This document shows, piece by piece, positions 18,011 through 26,588 of a DNA stretch of 64,000 nt. Position 1 is the first letter of the stretch. Each line of letters starts with the position of its first letter. The position numbers and the translations under genes were made by a program. The notes under the pieces were generated by a model. The model ran no database searches, had not been told where the DNA came from, and saw nothing but the letters and a program-made list of their open reading frames with translations. Source of the stretch: an uncultured Flavobacteriaceae bacterium (GTDB lineage: Bacteria > Bacteroidota > Bacteroidia > Flavobacteriales > Flavobacteriaceae); assembly GCA_947501625.1 (NCBI GenBank), contig CANMWN010000002.1, positions 1-64,000 on the forward strand. The letters run 5' to 3'.

Positions 18011-19024
18011 ATGAGAAATTATCTAATATATATTGTAATTAGTTGTTTTTTGGTTTCTTGTAAAAGTAACTCTCAAAACAATAACGAAAATCAAATTGAT
18101 AGACACATTTATGTAAATGATTCAATTTATATAATTAAAGGGATTTGCTATCATCCGGTTCCAAAAGGGAGTCCAAACCAAAGAAATTTTAATAACCTCG
18201 TACAAGATTTGAAATTAATGAATGAGGCTGGAATTAACACAATTAGAGTGTATGAACCTATTGATGATATTGAAATTCTTAATCAAATTGATAGTGCAAG
18301 GATTAAAGTAATAATAGGTTTTGGTTATGATCAAGGAGGTAAAAATGATATTGTGTCTGGAACTTTTATCGATTATGTAAACAAATTCAAAAATCATAAT
18401 GCGATTTTGATGTGGGAATTGGGCAACGAATATAATTACCATCCTGAATGGTTTGAAGGAGATATAAAGAATTGGTATAAGGCAATGAATGATGCTGCTA
18501 AATTGATTCAAGAAAATGATTCAAAGCATCCAACAACTACTGCCCATGGAGATTTGCCAGATGATTTAGTTTTATCAATGAGCCCCAATATTGATGTTTG
18601 GGGAATGAATGTTTATCGATGGGATAACCCAACCTCAATTTTTAATGAATGGAAGGTAAAAAGTAATAAACCAATGTATTTGTCAGAAGCAGGAGCTGAT
18701 AGTTATATGAAAATATCTAAAGATGGGTATTCACAAGGAGTTAATCAAATAGCACAGGCTAATGCAACCTCTAATATTTTGAATGCTGTTTTTGAAAATC
18801 AAGACATATGCTCAGGAGTTACACTTTTCTCATTTACTGATGGTTGGTGGAAGGCTGGAAATAATGACATCCAAGATGTTGGCGGCTCTGCTCCAAATAG
18901 TACAGGAGTTCCTTATGATGGTAGTCCAAACGAAGAACATTGGGGAATTGTTGATATTGATAGAGAAAAAAAGCAAGCATATACGGTTGTTAAGGAGATA
19001 TACCTAAACACAAATAATCAATAA
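18011..19024 (+). CDS. Clan GH-A glycosidase lipoprotein (GH2/GH5/GH72-like TIM barrel)
   Basis: The 337-residue lipoprotein has Cys17 followed by KSNSQNN, with no acidic tail, so it is probably periplasmic. It is essentially one (beta/alpha)8 barrel. IKGICYHP and AGINTIRVYEP resemble GH2 and GH72 starts, WELGNEYNYHP provides acid/base Glu140, and MYLSEAGAD provides nucleophile Glu226. The family could not be settled by eye; the opening recalls the beta-1,3-glucanosyltransferases of GH72, and automatic pipelines might call it GH2 TIM-barrel. Its position between GH17 and GH30 makes a role on laminarin side chains or oligosaccharides likely. Confidence 0.75.
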   Translation: MRNYLIYIVISCFLVSCKSNSQNNNENQIDRHIYVNDSIYIIKGICYHPVPKGSPNQRNFNNLVQDLKLMNEAGINTIRVYEPIDDIEILNQIDSARIKVIIGFGYDQGGKNDIVSGTFIDYVNKFKNHNAILMWELGNEYNYHPEWFEGDIKNWYKAMNDAAKLIQENDSKHPTTTAHGDLPDDLVLSMSPNIDVWGMNVYRWDNPTSIFNEWKVKSNKPMYLSEAGADSYMKISKDGYSQGVNQIAQANATSNILNAVFENQDICSGVTLFSFTDGWWKAGNNDIQDVGGSAPNSTGVPYDGSPNEEHWGIVDIDREKKQAYTVVKEIYLNTNNQ

Positions 19025-19031
19025 AAAATCA

Positions 19032-20522
19032 ATGAGAATTATTAAACACGGCATATCAATACTTTTATTAATTTTTATAATGAGTTGTAGTAATAAAGAT
19101 ACTCTTTTGAATGTTGAAGTATTCGAGACTTCAGCAAGTGGAAATAAATTAACTAAGATTACCGATTTTACTTTAAGTGAAGTAAGTGATTCAATCACAA
19201 TATTGCCAAATCAAAAATTTCAAAAAATAACAGGTTTTGGAGGGTCATTTACAGAATCTTCTGCCTATTTGTTAAATAAATTAAGCGAAAAAAATAGAGA
19301 TACAATTTTACAAGCATATTTTGGTGAACAAGGTGCTCGTTATTCACTTACACGAACTCATATAAGTTCTTGTGATTTTTCTTTAAACAATTATACATAT
19401 GCACCAATTGAAGGTGATTTAGAGTTAAAAAACTTCTCAATAGATGAGGATAGAGATGATTTAATTCCAATGATAAAGGATGCGATGAAAATTTCAAAAG
19501 ATGGGTTTAAAATTGTTGCCTCTCCTTGGACTGCACCTCCATGGATGAAAGACAATAAGAAATATGTTGGTGGAAAGTTACTGCCAGAATACTATGATAG
19601 TTTCGCATTGTTTTTTTCTAAATATATAGAAGCTTATAAAAAAGAGGGAATTAATATTTGGGGAATAACTCCAGTTAATGAGCCACATGGAAATGGTAAT
19701 AACTGGGAAAGTATGCATTTTTCTCCAAATGAAGAAACGACTTTTGTGCAACACCATTTAGGACCAACATTAGAAGAAAAAAAATTGGGACATGTGAAAA
19801 TTTTGGGTTATGATCAAAATAGGGATGGTTTGAAAGAATGGGTAGATGTGATGTACAAAGATGAGGAATCTTCAAAATATTATGCCGGAACGGCAATACA
19901 TTGGTATGAGAGTACTTATGATTTTTTTCCTAAAGCATTGCAATATGCTCATAATAAAGCTCCAAATAAATATTTAATTGAAACTGAGGGATGTGTAGAT
20001 TCAGAAATACCAAAATGGAAAGATGATGATTGGTATTGGTCAAAAGAAGCAACAGATTGGGGTTTTGATTGGAGAGAACCAGAAAAAAAATACTTACACC
20101 CAAAATATGCACCAGTAAATAGATATGCAAGAGATATTATAGGTTGTTTGAATAATTGGGTTGATGGTTGGATTGATTGGAATATGGTTTTAGATAAGCA
20201 AGGAGGTCCTAATTGGTTTGAAAATTGGTGTGTTGCTCCAGTAATAGTTGATCCAGATAAAGATGAGGTTTACTTTACACCACTATATTATACAATGGCT
20301 CATTTTAGTAAATATATTAGGCCAGAATCTCAGATTATAGGGATAGAAAATAAAAATGATTCTTTAATGATGGTAGCTGCTAAAAACCCTGATGACTCTA
20401 TTGTTGTAGTTGTTTTTAATGAAGAAAACAAACCTAAAGGTTTTGCATTGTCGTTAAATGAAAAATCTATTGGACTAAATATTAATGGGAGAGCTATCCA
20501 AACGATAGTTATAAAAAAATAA
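19032..20522 (+). CDS. GH30 beta-glycosidase lipoprotein (probable beta-1,6-glucanase)
   Basis: The 496-residue lipoprotein (Cys19, then SNKD) has the full GH30 layout. FQKITGFGGSFTESSAYL opens the barrel, SLTRTHISSCDFS and SPWTAPPWMK are typical, TPVNEP carries acid/base Glu217 and LIETEG carries nucleophile Glu319. The C-terminal beta-domain (about 420-496) is present. In glucan loci GH30 enzymes cut beta-1,6 links, so it probably removes the beta-1,6 branches of laminarin in the periplasm. It follows the GH-A gene by seven bases and precedes the transporter by eleven. Confidence 0.9.
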   Translation: MRIIKHGISILLLIFIMSCSNKDTLLNVEVFETSASGNKLTKITDFTLSEVSDSITILPNQKFQKITGFGGSFTESSAYLLNKLSEKNRDTILQAYFGEQGARYSLTRTHISSCDFSLNNYTYAPIEGDLELKNFSIDEDRDDLIPMIKDAMKISKDGFKIVASPWTAPPWMKDNKKYVGGKLLPEYYDSFALFFSKYIEAYKKEGINIWGITPVNEPHGNGNNWESMHFSPNEETTFVQHHLGPTLEEKKLGHVKILGYDQNRDGLKEWVDVMYKDEESSKYYAGTAIHWYESTYDFFPKALQYAHNKAPNKYLIETEGCVDSEIPKWKDDDWYWSKEATDWGFDWREPEKKYLHPKYAPVNRYARDIIGCLNNWVDGWIDWNMVLDKQGGPNWFENWCVAPVIVDPDKDEVYFTPLYYTMAHFSKYIRPESQIIGIENKNDSLMMVAAKNPDDSIVVVVFNEENKPKGFALSLNEKSIGLNINGRAIQTIVIKK

Positions 20523-20533
20523 AAATATAAGTT

Positions 20534-22036
20534 ATGTCAAATTCTAAATATAAAGTTCCTTTTGGTCAAAAAGTAGCCTTTGGTATAGGGATGTTTGCTA
20601 ACCAAATGTTTCCTGCAATTATGGGAATATTTATGGTAGTTTTAGTACAAGATTTGGGGTTTCCTGGCTGGATGTGGGGAGTAATATTCTTTGCGCCTCG
20701 TATATTTGATTCAATTACCGATCCAATAATGGGTTTTATTTCTGATAATACAAAATCAAAATGGGGACGTAGGAGACAGTATGTGTTATTAGGTGCTATA
20801 ATTATGGGAATTTCTTATATTTTTATGTGGCAACTGTTTAAAGAAAATACATTACAATATAATTTTTGGTATTTCTTTTTATGGTCAATAGTATTTTATT
20901 TGGGTCTTACTTTATTTAGCGTTCCTTATGTTGCAATAGGTTATGAAATGAGTGATGATTTCCATGAACGTACACATATTATGGCTGTTGCCCAATGGAT
21001 TGGTCAATGGGCTTGGGTAATTGCGCCGTTATTTTGGATTATTATGTACGACCCTAATTGGTTTGCTTCAGCAGAAGTTGCTGTAAGACAATTGTCTATT
21101 TGGGTTGCAATTCCTTGTGCAATATGCGCTATGGTTCCTGCATTATTTATAAAAAGTAGATCTACTTTAAATGAAGATTATGAACCACTGAATAGCGCTA
21201 ACATTGGTAATAGTTTAAAGAAAATTTATTACAGTTTTGTTGAAGCCTTTAAGATTAAAGAATTTAGAAAAATATGCGGAGCTACCTTTTTAATTTTTAA
21301 TGCGTTTAATACAGTTGCTGCACTTACATTTTTTGTAATTGTATATAAATTATTTAATGGAGATGCAGGAGCAAGTGGTATCTGGGTTTCATTATTCGGA
21401 AGTTTAGGAGCTTTAGGAACTACATTTATTGTCATTCCTGTTGTGACCTGGATGTCAAATGTATTTGGGAAGAAGAAAGCATTTCTTATGGCACAAGGGA
21501 TTTCCATAATAGGCTATATTATGCTTTGGTTTTTATTTGTTCCAGGGAAACCATGGTTGTATATAATTGCACTTCCATTTTTCTCATTTGGTATAGGAAG
21601 TTTATTTACGATAATGATGTCAATGACTGCCGATATTATTGATGTTGATGAACTTAATACAGGAAAACGTAGAGAAGGAATTTTTGGAGCAATTTATTGG
21701 TGGATGGTTAAAGTAGGTTTTGCTATTGCAGGTGCACTTAGCGGAGTTATTATTGGTTTTGTTGGATTTAACCCTGAATTAGCAACTAGTGACCAACAAT
21801 CAGCAGTTGATGGATTACATGCATTCTTTTGTTTCTTTCCTCTAGTAGGTACATTAATTGCAATGTATATTATGCGTAATTATGCTATTACCGAAGAACG
21901 TGCTAATGAAATTAGAGCAGAATTAGATAAACGTTCTAATGAAAAAAAAGTATTAAAAAATGAAAAAGTTGTTGAATCTGACACAATTAAAATATTAACT
22001 AAAAAAGAAAAATATAATGTCAGTAAGAGCTGGTAA
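20534..22036 (+). CDS. GPH-type MFS sugar transporter (MelB-like)
   Basis: This 500-residue inner-membrane protein has about 12 TM helices. The GPH/MelB signatures DPIMGFISDNTKSKWGRRR (between helices 2 and 3) and DELNTGKRREGIFGAIYWW (central loop region) are clear. It ends in a charged cytosolic tail of about 50 residues. Members import glycosides with Na+ or H+; here the substrate is inferred to be short beta-glucan oligosaccharides produced in the periplasm. Its 3' end overlaps the start of the cytosolic GH17 gene by 20 bases, which ties import to intracellular breakdown. Confidence 0.9.
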   Translation: MSNSKYKVPFGQKVAFGIGMFANQMFPAIMGIFMVVLVQDLGFPGWMWGVIFFAPRIFDSITDPIMGFISDNTKSKWGRRRQYVLLGAIIMGISYIFMWQLFKENTLQYNFWYFFLWSIVFYLGLTLFSVPYVAIGYEMSDDFHERTHIMAVAQWIGQWAWVIAPLFWIIMYDPNWFASAEVAVRQLSIWVAIPCAICAMVPALFIKSRSTLNEDYEPLNSANIGNSLKKIYYSFVEAFKIKEFRKICGATFLIFNAFNTVAALTFFVIVYKLFNGDAGASGIWVSLFGSLGALGTTFIVIPVVTWMSNVFGKKKAFLMAQGISIIGYIMLWFLFVPGKPWLYIIALPFFSFGIGSLFTIMMSMTADIIDVDELNTGKRREGIFGAIYWWMVKVGFAIAGALSGVIIGFVGFNPELATSDQQSAVDGLHAFFCFFPLVGTLIAMYIMRNYAITEERANEIRAELDKRSNEKKVLKNEKVVESDTIKILTKKEKYNVSKSW

Positions 22037-22901
22037 AATAATGTCATTAGCAGGTATAGAACTTGCTAATAAATCTAGTAAAGAACTTGGAGAGTTGTTT
22101 AGAATTTCATTAGAGAATGGAATGCATGGTATATGTTTTAGTCCTTATGAAGAAGGCCAGGAAGCAGGTGACTTAATTAATGAGGATCAAATTCGTAGAA
22201 GAATGGCAATTATTAAACCGTATACGAAATGGATACGAACTTTTTCTTGTACCGATGGAAATGAACTAATTCCTCGAATTGCTCACGAATTTGGAATTAA
22301 AACGTTAGTAGGCGCTTGGTTAGGTGATGACAATGAAATTAATAAGCGTGAAATAGCAGGGCTTATTAAATTAGGTAATGAAGGTGTAGTAGATATTGCT
22401 GCAGTTGGAAATGAAGTGATGTATAGAGGTGATCTTGAAGAAGAAGAACTATTGGACTTCATGCAGCAAGTTAAATCAGCAATACCTAGTATACCGGTAG
22501 GCTATGTTGATGCATATTACGAATTTACTGACAGACCTAAAGTAACTGAATTGTGCGATGTTATTTTAGCAAACTGTTATCCTTTTTGGGAAGGTTGTCC
22601 GCTGGAATATTCATTGCTTTACATGAAGGAAATGTTTAATCAAGCTGTAAGAGCAGGAAATGGTAAAAAGGTAATAATAACAGAAACTGGTTGGCCAAAT
22701 TTAGGGACAAGTTTTAAAGGTTCTCATCCGACAAAAGAGAATGCAATTAAATATTTTATTAATGCACAACAATGGTCTAATGATGATGAGATAGCTATGT
22801 TTTATTTCTCATCCTTTGATGAGTCATGGAAGGTAGGAGATGAAGGAGATGTTGGTGCATATTGGGGAATATGGGATAAAGATGAAAACTTAAAATATTG
22901 A
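22017..22901 (+). CDS. Cytosolic GH17-family protein
   Basis: The 294-residue protein has no signal peptide or lipobox. The GH17 active-site motifs are intact: AVGNEVMYRG with acid/base Glu133 and ITETGWPN with nucleophile Glu223. A short TIM barrel fills the whole length. The ATG at 22017 overlaps the transporter gene; a second in-frame ATG at 22041, just after the transporter stop, would give a protein 8 residues shorter and cannot be excluded. Without export it probably hydrolyses or transglycosylates imported beta-1,3-glucan oligosaccharides beside the GH149-like phosphorylase. It is the last gene of the operon. Confidence 0.85.
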   Translation: MSVRAGKIMSLAGIELANKSSKELGELFRISLENGMHGICFSPYEEGQEAGDLINEDQIRRRMAIIKPYTKWIRTFSCTDGNELIPRIAHEFGIKTLVGAWLGDDNEINKREIAGLIKLGNEGVVDIAAVGNEVMYRGDLEEEELLDFMQQVKSAIPSIPVGYVDAYYEFTDRPKVTELCDVILANCYPFWEGCPLEYSLLYMKEMFNQAVRAGNGKKVIITETGWPNLGTSFKGSHPTKENAIKYFINAQQWSNDDEIAMFYFSSFDESWKVGDEGDVGAYWGIWDKDENLKY

Positions 22902-23230
22902 CACAACTTATCAATATAGTGTATAATGTTGTTAATTCTTGCCACAATAGAACTTTACACTCGTTGTATTTTACTATACGAATTAAAAACTTGCCTATAC
23001 ATTAACACTACAAAGTTGGTTATTTGGAATTTATTTAAAAGTTTTAAATATCCAATGAGTCCTATTTATTGCTGGTAATTTAGATTTTTTTCAGCTTGTA
23101 TGTTTTTTGTAGTGTGTTAAATCTTTATATTTTTTTATTGTCTACATATATTTACAAAAATCAAAACTATGTTTAGTTAAATGTTAAACAAATAGTATTG
23201 ATAATATTAATTCTAAAATTTATTATAATT
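22902..23230. other. 329-bp intergenic regulatory region
   Basis: This is the only gap above 300 bases. It holds no credible gene. It contains the operator-like cluster at 22973-23012, an AATATAGTGT block at 22913-22922 that is the exact inverse of ACACTATATT at 173-182, and a near -7 box TATATTTA at 23147-23154. I see no clear terminator for the upstream operon. Confidence 0.6.
22973..23012 (+). promoter_or_regulatory. Putative operator cluster upstream of the T9SS binding protein
   Basis: ACTATACG (22973-22980) is followed 21 bp on by CCTATACA (22994-23001), a TTA spacer and ACACTACA (23005-23012). The last two elements keep the 8+3+8 layout, 11-bp period and even the TTA spacer of the susC site. 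This is the third promoter of the locus with the pattern. The regulator is not proven. Confidence 0.5.
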
Positions 23231-25114
23231 ATGAAAAAAATTACTTTATTATTTTTATTTCTCTTAACTATAGGATTTGGTTTTGCCCAAACGACAACTT
23301 ATAACATTACGTTTGAGCCAGGAACTGATGGAAGTGATCCTAATGAATGGAGTACTTTTGAAAATGCTGATGGCGATAACGCAGATGCAATAGTTGCTAA
23401 CCCAGATACTTCTGGAATAAATACGAGTGCAACTGCATTGCAAATGGATACTAATATCCATGTGAACAATGGTGGTGGTTCTCAAATTTATGCAGGATTG
23501 CAATCTCAACAACCAGGAATATTTGGAACTTGGGAACTAGAATCTGGGCAAACAATGAACTTAACTATGATGGTTTATAAAGAAGAGATTAGTGAAACCA
23601 GAGTACAATTTGTTAATGCAACAAATGGTACTGTTTTTCAAATTGCTATGTCAAATACTGTAGTTAATCAATGGGAATTATTAACATATGATTTAACACC
23701 TCATATTGCAAGTGCTGAAAATGTAAATATTAATAGAATAGTGGTTTTTCCTGATTGGCAAGAAAGAAACCAGATTAATACAAATCTAATTGATAATATT
23801 AATTTTGTTGCAAATGCTATTGCAGCTCCAACAGAACCAACTGATGCTCCAGAAGCACCAACAGAGGATGCAATGGATGTTATTTCAATTTATAGCGATG
23901 CATATACTGATGTTACAGTTAATGGATTTAATCAATTTGGTGGATCTACTTTGACTGATGAAGTTATAGCTTCTAATAATGTAAAAAAATATGTAAATTT
24001 AGATTTTACTGGTATAGAATTTACCGGTGCTAATCTTATTGATGCTTCAAGTATGAATACTTTTCATATTGATGTTTGGAGTCCAGATTCAAATGATTTT
24101 AAAGTAAAATTAGTTGATTTTGGAGCAAATCAAATTTATCAGGGAGGAGATGATACGGAATTCGAAATTACTTTTGCTTCACCTACTGCTGGTCAATGGA
24201 ATGCTTATGATATTCCTTTAGCAGATTTCACTGGAATAAATACTGATAATCTTGCGCAACTTATATTAGTTAAAGGCGGTGGTACTGCATTTGTCGATAA
24301 TATTTATTTTTATAGCGCACCTGCAACTGACCCAACTGTTGCTGCTCCAGTACCTACACCAATGCAATCTGAAGTTATAAACATGTATAGTAATACCTAT
24401 ACTTCAGACGTTGCGGTTAGCTCATGGAGAGCAGCTTGGAGTACTAGTACTTATACTGATAATGTACAAGTTGATGGTTCAGCTGGATCTGAAGCTAAAA
24501 GATATATAGATGCTGATTTTGTTGGAGTTGAATTTTATGGAGATCCTGTAGATGCAACTTCAATGAATTATTTTCATGTAGATGTATGGTCGCCAAATGC
24601 AACAGTATTTAGAGTTAAATTAGTTGATCTAGGAACAGGTAGCCCTATTGAAGGTGAATTACCATATAATATAGCTCAAGGAGAGTGGGTGTCATTGGAT
24701 ATTCCTTTAGCAGATTTTGCTGATGGTACAAAAGTTACTAACCCAGCAAATCTTTTAACAGTAAGAAACTCTATTCAGCAACTTATATTTTCTGGACAGC
24801 CTACAGGAACATTTGATTTCTATGTAGATAATATTTATTTTTCTACAGTAGCATCTTTGAGTGTTGAGGAGAATAATATTATTTCTGATTTTAATGTTTA
24901 TCCAAATCCATCAAGTTATAAATGGAATATTAAATCACTTTCAGAAGAAATTACATCAATCCAAGTTTATGATATTCTAGGGAAGGAAGTAATGACTATG
25001 AAACCAAATGCTTTAGAAACAGAAATTGATAATTCTAATTTAAATATAGGATTATACTATGCAAAACTTAATACTGCTATAGGTAGTAAGACAGTAAAAC
25101 TTATTAAAAAATAG
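23231..25114 (+). CDS. T9SS-secreted glycan-binding protein
   Basis: The 627-residue protein starts with a Sec signal peptide (MKKITLLFLFLLTIGFGFAQ); I chose the ATG at 23231 over an upstream TTG because only it gives a normal signal peptide. An N-terminal beta-sandwich (about 22-190) resembles the repeated module of the SGBP lipoprotein. Two further modules (about 215-360 and 375-540, DVISIYSDAYTDV and EVINMYSNTYTSD) match that lipoprotein's middle module. A type A T9SS sorting domain closes it (about 548-627, FNVYPNPSS, IQVYDILGKEV, GLYYAKL). It should be a surface-attached or released laminarin-binding protein. It has its own promoter region and terminator. Confidence 0.85.
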   Translation: MKKITLLFLFLLTIGFGFAQTTTYNITFEPGTDGSDPNEWSTFENADGDNADAIVANPDTSGINTSATALQMDTNIHVNNGGGSQIYAGLQSQQPGIFGTWELESGQTMNLTMMVYKEEISETRVQFVNATNGTVFQIAMSNTVVNQWELLTYDLTPHIASAENVNINRIVVFPDWQERNQINTNLIDNINFVANAIAAPTEPTDAPEAPTEDAMDVISIYSDAYTDVTVNGFNQFGGSTLTDEVIASNNVKKYVNLDFTGIEFTGANLIDASSMNTFHIDVWSPDSNDFKVKLVDFGANQIYQGGDDTEFEITFASPTAGQWNAYDIPLADFTGINTDNLAQLILVKGGGTAFVDNIYFYSAPATDPTVAAPVPTPMQSEVINMYSNTYTSDVAVSSWRAAWSTSTYTDNVQVDGSAGSEAKRYIDADFVGVEFYGDPVDATSMNYFHVDVWSPNATVFRVKLVDLGTGSPIEGELPYNIAQGEWVSLDIPLADFADGTKVTNPANLLTVRNSIQQLIFSGQPTGTFDFYVDNIYFSTVASLSVEENNIISDFNVYPNPSSYKWNIKSLSEEITSIQVYDILGKEVMTMKPNALETEIDNSNLNIGLYYAKLNTAIGSKTVKLIKK

Positions 25115-25134
25115 TTTGAATTAAATTAAGGTTG

Positions 25135-25167
25135 AAAAGGAGTGTGCTTTTAAGTACACTCTTTTTT
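25135..25167 (+). terminator. Intrinsic terminator at the end of the glucan locus
   Basis: A stem of about 12 bp with a G-T wobble (core GAGTGTGC 25140-25147 with GTACACTC 25154-25161) and a 6-base loop is followed by a T run. It marks the right border of the glucan locus. Confidence 0.82.
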
Positions 25168-25220
25168 ATTACATCAAATTTCAAATTTCATATATTTACT
25201 TTTTCTAAAAGTAATTTTAT

Positions 25221-26585
25221 ATGAGCCATCACAAAACAAGAAGAGATTTTATAAAAAAAACTGCGGTTGCTAGTGCAGGAATTACATTATTACCACATTT
25301 ATCTTACGGAATGTCAAAAAAGGACCAACCTAAACTACGAGTTGGTTTAATTGGTGTAGGATTAAGAGGAACCAATCATTTAAATAATTTATTAAATCGA
25401 GATGATGTAGTTATAACTGCTATTTGTGATATTGATTCTAGACGAATTAAAATTGCTAATGACATTTTTTCTAAAAAAGGAGTAAACCTTCCTAAAGTGT
25501 TTGGGAAGAATGATTATGATTACCGGAATTTATTAGAATTAAAGGATGTAGATGCTGTTATAATTTCAACACCTTGGTTATGGCATACAAGAATGTCAGT
25601 AGATTCAATGAAGGCTGGGAAATATACAGGAGTAGAAGTGTCGGCGGCTAACACTTTGGAAGAATGTTGGGATTTAGTAAATGTGTATGAAGAAACAGGA
25701 TCTCATTTAATGATTTTGGAAAATGTAAATTACCGTAGAGATATTATGGCTGTGCTTAATATGGTACGTCAAGATGTATTTGGGGAATTAGTACATTTTA
25801 GATGCGGATATCAGCATGATTTGAGATTCGTGAAATTAAATGATGGTAAAACTGCTTATGGAAAAGGAGTGGAGTTTGGTGAAAAAGGAATATCTGAATC
25901 GGTTTGGAGAACTCAGCATTCTGTAACTAGAAATGCAGATGTATATCCTACACATGGAGTTGGACCAATGGCAACGATGTGCAATATAAATAGAGGAAAT
26001 AGATTTTCATCGATTACCTCTAACGCAACAAAAAGTATTGGATTGCACAATTATATATTAAAACATGGAGGCAAAGATCATCCAAATGCAAAAGTTAAAT
26101 TTAAACAAGGTGATGTAATAACTTCAACTATTGAAACTACTAATGGTGAAACAATTATTGTTACTCATGATTGTAATTTGCCAAGACCTTACTCTCTAGG
26201 TTTTAGAGTTCAAGGTGCCAATGGACTTTGGGAAGTAGATGGTAATAGAATATATATAGAAGGGAAATCTGATCCTCACAGATGGGAAGCAGCAGATAAA
26301 TGGCTCAAAGAATATGATCATCCTCTTTGGAAAAAATATGGTGAGTATGCTGTTGGTGCTGGACACGGCGGAATGGATTTTTTTGTAATTAATGCTTTTG
26401 TTGAGTCAGCAAAAAGAAACATTGCACCACCTTTGGATGTATATGATGCCGCAGCTTGGAGTGCCATAACACCATTATCTGAAGTATCTATTGAGAATAA
26501 TGGAGAACCACAGAATTTTCCAGATTTTACTCGCGGACTTTGGATTAATAGAAAACCATATAATTGGATGAAAGACACTTTTTAG
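25221..26585 (+). CDS. GH109-like Gfo/Idh/MocA protein with Tat signal
   Basis: The 454-residue protein begins with a twin-arginine signal (RRDFIKK, then a hydrophobic stretch), so it is exported folded with its nucleotide cofactor. A Rossmann domain (VGLIGVGLRGTNH at about 41-53) is followed by segments shared with GH109 alpha-N-acetylgalactosaminidases such as the Elizabethkingia enzyme: LEECWDLV, ENVNYRRDIMAVLNMVR, YPTHGVGP, AVGAGHGGMDFF. GH109 enzymes use a tightly bound NAD. It starts a unit with a GHMP kinase (3-base gap) and a nucleotidyltransferase. Alternative substrates are possible because the family also contains oxidoreductases; the GH109 call rests on remembered sequence similarity. 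Confidence 0.8.
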   Translation: MSHHKTRRDFIKKTAVASAGITLLPHLSYGMSKKDQPKLRVGLIGVGLRGTNHLNNLLNRDDVVITAICDIDSRRIKIANDIFSKKGVNLPKVFGKNDYDYRNLLELKDVDAVIISTPWLWHTRMSVDSMKAGKYTGVEVSAANTLEECWDLVNVYEETGSHLMILENVNYRRDIMAVLNMVRQDVFGELVHFRCGYQHDLRFVKLNDGKTAYGKGVEFGEKGISESVWRTQHSVTRNADVYPTHGVGPMATMCNINRGNRFSSITSNATKSIGLHNYILKHGGKDHPNAKVKFKQGDVITSTIETTNGETIIVTHDCNLPRPYSLGFRVQGANGLWEVDGNRIYIEGKSDPHRWEAADKWLKEYDHPLWKKYGEYAVGAGHGGMDFFVINAFVESAKRNIAPPLDVYDAAAWSAITPLSEVSIENNGEPQNFPDFTRGLWINRKPYNWMKDTF

Positions 26586-26588
26586 CCA

